From Candidatus Planktophila lacus (GTDB lineage: Bacteria; Bacteroidota; Bacteroidia; Flavobacteriales_D; Crocinitomicaceae): 33,561 bases of DNA. The stretch lies in assembly GCA_943325145.2 (NCBI GenBank), contig CALPOI020000003.1, positions 1 through 33,561 of the forward strand, given 5' to 3'. Under the pieces are notes generated by a model. The model saw nothing but the letters and a program-made list of their open reading frames with translations. It was not told the DNA's origin and made no database searches. A program made the translations under genes and the position numbers. Below are positions 1 through 9,056 of this stretch, piece by piece (position 1 is the first letter of the stretch; the number at the start of each line of letters is the position of its first letter).

Positions 1-3000
1 CGGTGTAGAATTTAACTCATCCTTTGAAAACATTTTTAAACGAAGTAACTGATTCGTTTTATTTTGATTTAAGTTGCTGATCGATCGTTCAAATGAATTC
101 GAAATAATTTGATCTTCTTGTTGCGTTTGAACAAGGTATTGATTAGAATATGCACTAGATTGAATTGAGCCTATATCTGATGCTGTTCTATCTTTTAATT
201 TCCAAGAGACAGACTCCCAATCTTTCACTGGACCAATGTATCCAGTTTCTTCAATTCCAGAGTTATCAAACATATACAACTGTTTCGTGACACTTAATCG
301 CTCATGGTACGACTGAGAAATAACCTCATCAACAGAATTAGAATCACCTTTCACACAATAAAAAATAAAACTACCATTAGAATTTGAAGTGGTGATTTTT
401 TTTGAACCAAGCCGTTTAAAAACAGAGAAAAGATCTGGATAAATAGATTTCCAGGAGTTAAAATCAGCATAAAACATACTATAAACAATCAAATGATGCC
501 CGTCAGGAACTTTCTCATCTAACATTTTAGCTAAATTTTCTAAATTATATAAATCACCTTGTCTAAATATAAAATAACTTTCTACTCTCTGCCTACATGC
601 ACCATCATCGTTTGCGTTACCAAATCGGTGATCTGGATTTTGTCCACGATAATGCGTTCTCCATGGCTTCAATGTTTTTGGATCAATTACCGCAACATGA
701 ATTGATGGAATTGGATAACAGGCACCGTACTCCTGCATCTCATTATCAAGCAAATATTGACAATTAAAATAATCGTAATTGTTATTTGCATTATCAATGG
801 TAATGATATCTAATTTACGCTTAATGGTATCGTACTCTCTTAATTTTGTTGAAGAAATCAAATTTAATTTAACGAAATCATTTTTCTTAAATTGTCCATA
901 ATCAGCTTGTGACCATCCTGTTTTACCTTTCAGATATCTAAAAGAACTGTTAATCCATTGTGGTGAAATTGTATCGATTGCTACTCTCCAATAATAGACA
1001 ACACTATCCAAACAACGAAATGGAAGAACACCATTGGTCACACTACTTCTCCATTCATTCGGTGCCACTTCATAAGTTCCTCCTGCACCCACCACAGATG
1101 CATACCTTCTAAATGGACTAGAAAAGTTATAAACAGTATCCAATTCAAAACGGTATTTTTTTGGCTGTGCAATCGGATTTGGATTGGTCGCTTTTAAAGT
1201 AATACTGTCTTTAGGAACAATTGCAAATTCAATGGGATAAGAAGGTATTAAAGCATCTAAACTGATGTATAAAGGTTTTACAGTACGATTATTAAATGAT
1301 TCATCGAATTGTTCTTCCACAAATGAAGGAACATCAACAGAAATATCAATTGCATTTAAACCAATTCCAATTGTTGGTTGAAGCGGAAATTTTACTGTGA
1401 CCGTATCTTTATAACCCAATCCAGGAACACGTAAATAATAAGATGAATCCGCATCTAGATTAGGGAATTTACGACTTAATACAATTTCGAAAGTATCTTT
1501 AATCGTTTTGCCTAAATTCGTTAACACTATATTAGCAGTAATACTATCAACTCCTAAGTTGATATTTTTTGGAGTAAAAAAAACATCTTCCTCATGAATT
1601 TCAATTTCAGGTTTATCAAATGAAGTTACTTTCAAACAAGGATCTCCATTTAAGTTCATTTGATACGAAACGTATTCATCAAACAAATTATCAGACTTTT
1701 TATCTAACGCTGCAATAGCCTTCTTCATTTGAAATGCAAAACTATTCCCATAATTATCTTTTGCAATTGAAACATACAATTCTCGCATATAACGATAAAG
1801 GTATGCGTCTAAACCTACTCCAGTAGTAGCTAAAAATGCAATTGCACCAGCATTAGGAGTTGTAACAGAAATTTCAGCATACGATGGAATCGTTGTAAAT
1901 AAATCTCCTGCATGGCATCCATTTCCGAGAACAAAAGGGTATTTACCTTTATTATTCCATTTACTGGGTTCATCCACTCCAATATCAAATCCTGCAGCAC
2001 TCGAATGGCCAAAGAAATTCATCATTGCCACTCCTGATGATAACTTCTTTGTGATATTACTCATCTGAACAGGGTCGATTGGTGCACTTGTTTGCTTTTG
2101 AATCGACATTACGTTGGCAGAAAAATCATTTTTAGAAATAATATCCTTTAATGAATTCATGTAATTTCGAAATGTTGACTGTTGATCTAAATTACTTCCT
2201 CCAGCAAAATGTAATACATTTTTTTGCCAATCCCTATTTGATTCAGAAGACAATAAAGTAGAAAAACGTTGACTATTTTCAAATTCCTTTACTTTTTCTA
2301 AATAATTTAACAAATCTGTTTCATTGGTCACAGAAATTCTACCTGTTGGAACCAATGGTTCCCAAGCGCCATTCACTCCTGCTGTCAATGCCACATCACT
2401 TGAAGGCATACCAAATGTTGGCACCATAGAGGCAGCATAATAATCCCTATTTTGACGCATAGTACTATTATACATTGCCTTACCAATTAAAAACAAGGCC
2501 TTAGGTTTCACAATCGATTTGTCATGCATTGATTTCGCAAACCTTCGCATCGCTATGAAATGTTTTGGAACGCCTCCACCAAATTGTAAATACAATTCAT
2601 CAATCAACGCAAATACGACATTGTTACTTCCCCCATCTTCAGATGTTCGATAATTAGCATAGGCCTGTGCTGCATTTTTTAATTGTTTCGGATACACCAT
2701 TAAAATCGCATTCTCACTAATGATTTTCTCGAAATTTGTAAAAACACCAGTACCATTTACAGGAGTTAATAAACTTGGAATAATTAACTTACTTTCATCT
2801 AATAGTATGACATCTTGTTGGTTTCCATTTTTTGAATTCGGAAACAAAAAAGTATATTTCCCTGCCTGTTTTCTTACTTTTAAAAAGCGTGGTTGATCAC
2901 CAAAAGTTAAAACAATGGGTTTATTTATTGCAGGAGCTATGACGTCGACCTTAGTAAAAGAAGCCGAGCTACTATTAGGTACACTAAACTTACCAAAAGT

Positions 3001-3945
3001 TTCATTAGAAAAATTCGTCAATGTTGGATAAATCAAAGATAAATAACTCATCCCTTGTCTATCAGAACCCGCACCTTGATCGTTCACAATAGACCAATTA
3101 AATACATTTCCTTTCAAAAGATCTTGAACAGGGATAGTTCTAGTAAAGGGAATATATTTATAAGAAGTAAAGATGGAATCAAAAATTACTTTGTTAGATG
3201 GTAATATCTTACATTGTAAGTGATGATTTCCTTTTCCAGAAAAAGCCGCATCAGAATAAGATGCGTTTTTCACTTCCAATCTTCCAGACGGTGCATCTGA
3301 ACCAGTATATAATTGATCTAATTTGAACAATTCCAGATTTATACTGACTGGAGCGCTGACACCTTCGTAAATTGATGTCCATCCCTCACCCGGTTTGTAT
3401 AATGGACTGGAAATTCCACCTACAACAATATCTCCATAATGAGAATAATTACTAATTTCTACTTTTCTCAAAAAATAGCGCGCAGACTGATAATTATCAT
3501 AATTTAAATTTGTTTCAGGTTTAAACCGAAGGTTATTTGATGCATTATTCCAAGTGAAAAAATAATGGATTGTATCATTCGCAACACTATAAGCTGGATT
3601 TCCAATATCAGTTGGTTTCACATACAATAACGAATCTATCCAACCATCATTGTGTTTTGCATAAAACAAAACATAATCCCCTGAATCGATCCGATTATCA
3701 CCTCCATCTTCAATATAAAGAGGTACTTCGCGCTCTCTTCCAAATAACTGAATATTTTCCGATTGAATAGTTCTTAGATTAATTCCACTTTTTGTCAGAA
3801 GGTCATAATCCATTTTGTAAACCCCCTCTTGAATTACCTTGAAAGAATAATATTTCTGTGAATAATTGATCCATTCATTTCCGTTTTTTTGTGAAAAGAC
3901 ACTAAACGAAACAAAAAGAATTACCGTGATAATTAAACTTTTCAT
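1..3945 (-). CDS. porU: Type IX secretion system sortase PorU / PorU2-like, C25 gingipain-family cysteine peptidase (3' end truncated by window edge)
   Basis: Not in the ORF track because it has no stop inside the window. Manual translation from ATG at 3945 stays open to base 1 (1315 codons): MKSLIITVILFVSFSVFSQKNGNEWINYSQKYYSFKVIQEGVYKMDY...FYAKHNDGWIDSLLYVKPTDIGNPAYSVANDTIHYFFTWN. C25 catalytic motifs: MMNFFGHSSAAGFDIG (His codon 2005-2007) and FVLGNGCHAGDLF (Cys codon 1915-1917). Directly followed upstream by porV. Confidence 0.88.
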   Translation of the reverse strand, partial: MKSLIITVILFVSFSVFSQKNGNEWINYSQKYYSFKVIQEGVYKMDYDLLTKSGINLRTIQSENIQLFGREREVPLYIEDGGDNRIDSGDYVLFYAKHNDGWIDSLLYVKPTDIGNPAYSVANDTIHYFFTWNNASNNLRFKPETNLNYDNYQSARYFLRKVEISNYSHYGDIVVGGISSPLYKPGEGWTSIYEGVSAPVSINLELFKLDQLYTGSDAPSGRLEVKNASYSDAAFSGKGNHHLQCKILPSNKVIFDSIFTSYKYIPFTRTIPVQDLLKGNVFNWSIVNDQGAGSDRQGMSYLSLIYPTLTNFSNETFGKFSVPNSSSASFTKVDVIAPAINKPIVLTFGDQPRFLKVRKQAGKYTFLFPNSKNGNQQDVILLDESKLIIPSLLTPVNGTGVFTNFEKIISENAILMVYPKQLKNAAQAYANYRTSEDGGSNNVVFALIDELYLQFGGGVPKHFIAMRRFAKSMHDKSIVKPKALFLIGKAMYNSTMRQNRDYYAASMVPTFGMPSSDVALTAGVNGAWEPLVPTGRISVTNETDLLNYLEKVKEFENSQRFSTLLSSESNRDWQKNVLHFAGGSNLDQQSTFRNYMNSLKDIISKNDFSANVMSIQKQTSAPIDPVQMSNITKKLSSGVAMMNFFGHSSAAGFDIGVDEPSKWNNKGKYPFVLGNGCHAGDLFTTIPSYAEISVTTPNAGAIAFLATTGVGLDAYLYRYMRELYVSIAKDNYGNSFAFQMKKAIAALDKKSDNLFDEYVSYQMNLNGDPCLKVTSFDKPEIEIHEEDVFFTPKNINLGVDSITANIVLTNLGKTIKDTFEIVLSRKFPNLDADSSYYLRVPGLGYKDTVTVKFPLQPTIGIGLNAIDISVDVPSFVEEQFDESFNNRTVKPLYISLDALIPSYPIEFAIVPKDSITLKATNPNPIAQPKKYRFELDTVYNFSSPFRRYASVVGAGGTYEVAPNEWRSSVTNGVLPFRCLDSVVYYWRVAIDTISPQWINSSFRYLKGKTGWSQADYGQFKKNDFVKLNLISSTKLREYDTIKRKLDIITIDNANNNYDYFNCQYLLDNEMQEYGACYPIPSIHVAVIDPKTLKPWRTHYRGQNPDHRFGNANDDGACRQRVESYFIFRQGDLYNLENLAKMLDEKVPDGHHLIVYSMFYADFNSWKSIYPDLFSVFKRLGSKKITTSNSNGSFIFYCVKGDSNSVDEVISQSYHERLSVTKQLYMFDNSGIEETGYIGPVKDWESVSWKLKDRTASDIGSIQSSAYSNQYLVQTQQEDQIISNSFERSISNLNQNKTNQLLRLKMFSKDELNSTP

Positions 3946-5063
3946 TTTAAAGTACTGTTATTTTTATCAAGTTTGAACTTTAAAGAAAATACGTGAGAAT
4001 ATAATGCCGTAGATTGATCACCAATATCTGTAAAAGCATAATCAAGATTGATTCCATAAAAGGCAACTCCAATTCCAAGATTCGGTTGAAAAGTATATTG
4101 ATTTATAAATTCATCCGTATATGCTTTTTGAATATTCCCCACCCCTGCTCTCACATAAAATAAATTTCGAAATCCAAATTCCATACCAATATGTGGGTCT
4201 ATACTAACAACACCGCTTTTCATCAACACATTACGTTTACCATCGGTTGTTAGGTCCACATCTAGCTCTGTTGCAACAAAAGAACCTTTACTACCTAAAG
4301 GATAACTGAATTGTGAACCTAAAATAAATCTTGGCAATGTCAATTCTAAACCATTCGACGGAATTCTATTTCCAGTTGTTTCAAATACTTTTTTTGTTGC
4401 ATCATCCAACGTAAAGATCCATGCATTGAACGTAGAGCTAACGTCTCGAGCTATTAGTCCAAATTTAAGATGCTTTTTATAATCGTATTGTAATCCTGCA
4501 TCAAATCCGATACCCCAAGAGTGTGCGAAGTCACCAACTGTTCGATGTATGACCTTTACAGTACCTCCAACTCTAAGACCTTCCATACGTTTAATTCGTT
4601 CTGAATAAGAAAATCCAAAAGCATAATCAGCGGCAGAAAATAATGTTATTTTATCAAAATCTACCACCCCGTTATTATCAATCAATTGAGTCGTATTCGG
4701 AATATTATCCACTGCAAAACGAATAAAAGAAATTCCGATTGATCTGGAAGAATCTAAAGAATGTGAAGCTCCTAAATAATCGTATTTTGCAATTCCAGCA
4801 AAATATTCTGAATGCATAGCTGCAACCTCTAACCATTTATATTTCGCAGATAATCCTGCAGGATTCCAATACACACTACTCACACCTTCAGAACTCGCAA
4901 CAACAGCATTGGATCGACCCAATGCTTCTGCACCAACGCCAATTTGAAGAAATTCATTGGAATATTTAGGCGCTATGGTTTGATCTTGTCCAAAAGTAGA
5001 TTGACTAAATATTATTGTAAGTATTGAAATAAAAAGGAAATATTTTAGAGCTATAATTTTCAT
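3942..5063 (-). CDS. porV: Type IX secretion system outer membrane protein PorV (PorV/PorQ family)
   Basis: 373-aa ORF with signal peptide; EFLQIGVGAEALGRSNAVVASSEGVSSVYWNPAGLS is the typical PorV/PorQ N-terminus. Stop/start overlap ATGA with porU at 3942-3945. Confidence 0.93.
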   Translation of the reverse strand: MKIIALKYFLFISILTIIFSQSTFGQDQTIAPKYSNEFLQIGVGAEALGRSNAVVASSEGVSSVYWNPAGLSAKYKWLEVAAMHSEYFAGIAKYDYLGASHSLDSSRSIGISFIRFAVDNIPNTTQLIDNNGVVDFDKITLFSAADYAFGFSYSERIKRMEGLRVGGTVKVIHRTVGDFAHSWGIGFDAGLQYDYKKHLKFGLIARDVSSTFNAWIFTLDDATKKVFETTGNRIPSNGLELTLPRFILGSQFSYPLGSKGSFVATELDVDLTTDGKRNVLMKSGVVSIDPHIGMEFGFRNLFYVRAGVGNIQKAYTDEFINQYTFQPNLGIGVAFYGINLDYAFTDIGDQSTALYSHVFSLKFKLDKNNSTLK

Positions 5064-5265
5064 TATTTTGGTATAAAAATCGATTTTTTCTAAAAAAATT
5101 ATGTTCTTTGCAATTGATTTAACTAATAGACGATAAAATTAACAAAAAGTATGTGAGTTCTATGATGGTAAAGTCTAGATATTTCCAATTTACTTAATTT
5201 ATACAACATAAAAATCCGAGTGAAAAACAAAATAATCACCTACTACCCATTTTAACCCAAACTAC

Positions 5266-6090
5266 ATGAAAAAAACTCTTGCAATGTTCAACATCCCCAA
5301 CTTATTTACAGCAACAAATATGTTATGTGGAGCAATTGCAATCTTACTTTCATTGACAGGACGAATTGACATTGCACCATTTGTTATTTACTTAGGAGCG
5401 GTTTTAGATTTTTTTGATGGATTTTTAGCACGTCTACTTAAACAACAAGGTGAATTGGGAAAACAAATGGATTCTCTGGCTGATATGATTACATTCGGAC
5501 TTGCACCAGGAGTGATGATGATGGTATTAATCACCTATATCGTTTTTCCTAAAAGTCAAGAATTTTTAACACAAGAATTTTCCTTACAGGTTCAAATTGC
5601 ACTTCAAGATTGGTTAGCTAAAGTTGGTCAACTTGGCAATTTTTCTTATACTCCTTTTGTAGCTTTGATAATTCCATTTTTTTCCTTATTTCGCTTAGCT
5701 AAATTCAATATTGATACCCGACAAACAGATTCATTCATTGGATTAAATACCCCTGCAAATACAATTTTCTTTTCTTCTATTCCGTTACTATGTAGTGCTT
5801 ATTTAAACAAAGTAGGTATGAGTCATAACTTCTTAATAAACTTACTCACACTAAAAGCAATCCTACCATTAATAACTGTAATGTCCTTACTATTGATTTC
5901 AGAAATTCATTTTTTTTCTTTAAAAATTAAACACTTTAAATGGAACGGAAACCAACTGCGATTTTTATTTTTAATTACTTGTGTAGTTTTAATTTTCACC
6001 TTAGTTGTTTGGTCAATCCCAATTATTATACTTTTGTATATTGTTTTATCATTAATAGAAAATTTAATCATCAAAAATAAACCCTTATGA
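5266..6090 (+). CDS. pssA: CDP-diacylglycerol--serine O-phosphatidyltransferase
   Basis: IPNLFTATNMLCGAIAI and the CDP-alcohol phosphatidyltransferase motif (LDFFDGFLARLLKQQGELGKQMDSLADMITFGLAPG); multiple TM segments. Confidence 0.93.
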   Translation: MKKTLAMFNIPNLFTATNMLCGAIAILLSLTGRIDIAPFVIYLGAVLDFFDGFLARLLKQQGELGKQMDSLADMITFGLAPGVMMMVLITYIVFPKSQEFLTQEFSLQVQIALQDWLAKVGQLGNFSYTPFVALIIPFFSLFRLAKFNIDTRQTDSFIGLNTPANTIFFSSIPLLCSAYLNKVGMSHNFLINLLTLKAILPLITVMSLLLISEIHFFSLKIKHFKWNGNQLRFLFLITCVVLIFTLVVWSIPIIILLYIVLSLIENLIIKNKPL

Positions 6091-6338
6091 AATTTAAAGC
6101 GGAAATAGACGTAATGCCTTTGGATGCATTATTAGACCCTCAAGGAAAAGCAGTTAGCAACAGTATGAAAAATATAGGCCTACCTGAAGTTGGGGACGTG
6201 AGAATAGGAAGACACATCCGTTTATTTATAGACGCTGAAACGGCTGAAGAGGCAAATGAAAAAGTAGAAACTGCCTGTAAAAAATTACTTGCTAACCAAA
6301 TTATGGAAAGCTACACATTCAGTTTGGAACAAGCTTAG
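6087..6338 (+). CDS. purS: Phosphoribosylformylglycinamidine synthase subunit PurS
   Basis: 83 aa; MKFKAEIDVMPLDALLDPQGKAVSNSMKNIGLPEVGDVRIGRHIRLFIDAE is PurS-like. ATGA overlap with pssA at 6087-6090. Confidence 0.9.
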   Translation: MKFKAEIDVMPLDALLDPQGKAVSNSMKNIGLPEVGDVRIGRHIRLFIDAETAEEANEKVETACKKLLANQIMESYTFSLEQA

Positions 6339-6358
6339 TTCATTATATTATTTTTTAT

Positions 6359-6384
6359 AAGCCATCTTCGGGTGGCTTTTTTTA
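6359..6384 (+). terminator. Intrinsic terminator after purS, UUCG tetraloop
   Basis: aagccatc-ttcg-ggtggctt (8-bp stem, C(UUCG)G loop) followed by a T-run. Confidence 0.85.
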
Positions 6385-6393
6385 TTTGTTTTT

Positions 6394-7890
6394 ATGATCG
6401 CAGGTAACTTTATAGGAAACACATTGTCCTTTTCAAATGGAGAAAGATTTAAAACTTTAAATCCAATGAATAATAGCTTCAATGAAATAGAACTTATTGA
6501 AGCTACTCCTGATGAAATTCAAAACACTTGTCTAATTGCTCATAAAGCATTCCCTAAATTCAATGCAACTGAACCCAAAAAAAGAGCTGAACTTCTGCTG
6601 AAAATTGCGCAATTATTGAATGAAAATTCAACAGAATTATTGCATTGGTACCAACTAGAATCAGGACTTACAGAAGAAAGAGGGAAAATTGAATTACAAC
6701 GTACAATTCTACAATTGGAAGACTTTTCAAGTTTGATTTCAAAAGAAAATTGGAAAAACAGTCACGAAAAATCTGAAGGTTCTTTAAATGATTTAACTAC
6801 ACAATCACTAAAGAAAATAAAACAGGGAATTGGACCTGTCTTAGTATTTGGAGCAAGTAACTTTCCATTTGCATACTCCACTATTGGGGGGGATTCAGTA
6901 GCTGCATTGGCAGCAGGTTGTCCTGTAATCGTAAAAAGTCATCCATTTCATGCTGTATTAAGTTACAAAGTTGCGGAACTTGTCTTAAAAGCAGGAGAAT
7001 TAACCCAAATGCCCAATGGATTTTTTTCGCATTTAAACGCATTCAATCATGAAGTAGGGAAATTATTAGTACTCCATCCAGCTATAAAAGCGATTGGATT
7101 TACGGGAAGTATCAAAGGAGGATTGGCAATACGCAAATTAAGCCAGCAACGCCCCGATGAAATCCCTGTTTTTGCTGAAATGGGAAGTTTAAATCCGATA
7201 GTACTTTTTCCTTCTGCCATAGAATCAAAAAAAGACATTCAAGAAATAACCTCAAAATTAGCGCAATCAATTACGCAAAGTTCAGGCCAATTTTGTACTA
7301 AACCGGGTGTGCTATTTTTAATTGAAAATGATTCTACTCGTGAATTTATTTTCGAATTAACCAACTGCATTCAACATTCACCGAGCTCCTCTCTCCTTCA
7401 TCCAACAATCGCTGAAAACTACAATCAGTTAAGAACTCAAATAGAAAAAATACCAACTGTAACAAAAGCTACAATAGACTCTTTTTCAACCAATTCAAAT
7501 GTTGGTCACCCCCAACTTTCAATAACTGACGCTTCTACCTTTCTAAAGCACTCTTTACTTCAAGAAGAAGTTTTTGGTCCACATTGTGCTTTGATATGTT
7601 GCCGTTCATTTGAAGAGTTATTCAACTGTATTACAAGACTTATGGGACAATTAACAGTTTCCATATTTAGTAAAGAAACATCATCCAAAGAATTTAGTAA
7701 TCTCGTAGATTTAACAATGCAAAAAGCAGGTAGAATAATTCTAAACGGAGTTCCAACTGGAGTTCAAGTACACGCTGCAATGCAACACGGTGGGCCATTC
7801 CCTTCGAGCTCAGACACACGATTTACCGCAGTTGGCACAGACTCAATTCATCGATTTATAAGAAACGTTTGTTTACAAGGATTTGAGTAA
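6394..7890 (+). CDS. Aldehyde dehydrogenase (NADP+), 2,5-dioxovalerate / alpha-ketoglutaric semialdehyde dehydrogenase-like
   Basis: 498 aa ALDH; GPVLVFGASNFPFAYSTIGGDSVAALAAGCPVIVKSH, FAEMGSLNPIVLFP, SSGQFCTKPGVLF (catalytic Cys). Confidence 0.88.
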   Translation: MIAGNFIGNTLSFSNGERFKTLNPMNNSFNEIELIEATPDEIQNTCLIAHKAFPKFNATEPKKRAELLLKIAQLLNENSTELLHWYQLESGLTEERGKIELQRTILQLEDFSSLISKENWKNSHEKSEGSLNDLTTQSLKKIKQGIGPVLVFGASNFPFAYSTIGGDSVAALAAGCPVIVKSHPFHAVLSYKVAELVLKAGELTQMPNGFFSHLNAFNHEVGKLLVLHPAIKAIGFTGSIKGGLAIRKLSQQRPDEIPVFAEMGSLNPIVLFPSAIESKKDIQEITSKLAQSITQSSGQFCTKPGVLFLIENDSTREFIFELTNCIQHSPSSSLLHPTIAENYNQLRTQIEKIPTVTKATIDSFSTNSNVGHPQLSITDASTFLKHSLLQEEVFGPHCALICCRSFEELFNCITRLMGQLTVSIFSKETSSKEFSNLVDLTMQKAGRIILNGVPTGVQVHAAMQHGGPFPSSSDTRFTAVGTDSIHRFIRNVCLQGFE

Positions 7891-7927
7891 TAGGCGAAGT
7901 TAGAACTTTAATTTATTTTCATAATAA

Positions 7928-7958
7928 TTGGTAAAACAGAAAAAATAAAATATCTTTA
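7928..7958 (+). promoter_or_regulatory. Putative Bacteroidota-type promoter for the PrsW gene
   Basis: TTG (7928-7930) - N20 - TATCTTTA (7951-7958), close to the TTG / TAnnTTTG consensus, 32 bp upstream of ATG 7991. Confidence 0.5.
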
Positions 7959-7990
7959 ATGATAGAATTCATTAATTAAAATATTAAATT

Positions 7991-8653
7991 ATGCTTCTGT
8001 TTTTACTAGCTATAGCCCCTGCACTAGCTATATGTATTTTTATTTACTGGAAAGATAAATTTGACAAAGAACCTAAAAAACTACTTATTACAAGTTTTTT
8101 TCTAGGGTCATTTTCTATAATTATCACACTGATAATAAGCTATTTTGTTCATTTTATCGATTTCAATGAAGTTAATACAAATCAAGTTTGGTCTTTAGTA
8201 AGTTGCATTCTAGGCATTGGTTTAGTTGAAGAATTTAGTAAATTCATATTTGTTCGATTTTACGCTTATAAAAAAAATGAATTCAATGAACCGTTTGATG
8301 GTATCACCTATTCCGTAATGGTAGCTATGGGATTTGCTGCCGTGGAAAACACTCTATATGTAATTGACGGAGGTGCCTCGATAGGAGTAATTAGAATGTT
8401 TACATCTGTTCCCGCACATGCAACTTTTGGAATCATTATGGGATTCTTTTTAGGACTTCAAAAAATAAACCACCAAAAAAGTTTTGGAATTATTGGACTT
8501 TTATTAGCTGCCACCTTTCACGGATTGTATGATTTTTACTTAATGAATATTAAATTCAACTATTTATATGGCTTGTACTGGTTTGTTCTCTTTTTGATTT
8601 CCATTTATCTTTCTTTCAAAGCAATAAAAATACATCAAAACCACTTAAAATAA
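7991..8653 (+). CDS. PrsW family intramembrane metalloprotease
   Basis: 220 aa, multi-TM; conserved motifs GLVEEFSKF, MGFAAVENTLYV, ATFHGLYDF. Confidence 0.88.
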   Translation: MLLFLLAIAPALAICIFIYWKDKFDKEPKKLLITSFFLGSFSIIITLIISYFVHFIDFNEVNTNQVWSLVSCILGIGLVEEFSKFIFVRFYAYKKNEFNEPFDGITYSVMVAMGFAAVENTLYVIDGGASIGVIRMFTSVPAHATFGIIMGFFLGLQKINHQKSFGIIGLLLAATFHGLYDFYLMNIKFNYLYGLYWFVLFLISIYLSFKAIKIHQNHLK

Positions 8654-8655
8654 TT

Positions 8656-8808
8656 ATGCATTTTATTTTAGTAATTATAGGTATAGGCTTGTTAATTGGA
8701 CTTCTTTTTAGAAGTAAAGGTGACTCATTGTTGGATACAATTCAATCTGGTTGTGGAATTTTATTTGTACTAATAGTTTTAATTATTCTTTTTTTTATTT
8801 TCTTTTAA
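8656..8808 (+). CDS. 50-aa small membrane protein of unknown function
   Basis: Manual translation: MHFILVIIGIGLLIGLLFRSKGDSLLDTIQSGCGILFVLIVLIILFFIFF*. ATG lies 2 bp after the PrsW stop; two hydrophobic stretches around RSKGDSLLDTIQSGCG. Below the 60-aa cutoff of the ORF track. Confidence 0.65.
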   Translation: MHFILVIIGIGLLIGLLFRSKGDSLLDTIQSGCGILFVLIVLIILFFIFF

Positions 8809-9056
8809 ATTCCTTATTTCAATTTCCTTGAAAAATAAATCATTGCTTAATAAAACAATCTTCAATAAACTATATTACAACTTAAATTCCACGCTTAAAA
8901 AAAACAAAACTCAAAAGACTGTTTCCAATGCACTAACTCTTTGCTGAATTAAAAAAAACAACAACCTCATCTACAACAGTAATTCAGATAATTACTGGAA
9001 CCGGTTTTAAATTTTCAATCTACCTCGATTTATAACTTTAAACAACGGTCTTCTCA

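Noticed and set aside
1830-2012. Track ORF of 60 aa (-)
   Set aside because: Out-of-frame shadow inside the open porU reading frame, overlapping the catalytic-site coding region.
3570-3770. Track ORF of 66 aa (+)
   Set aside because: Antisense to porU with no recognisable domain.
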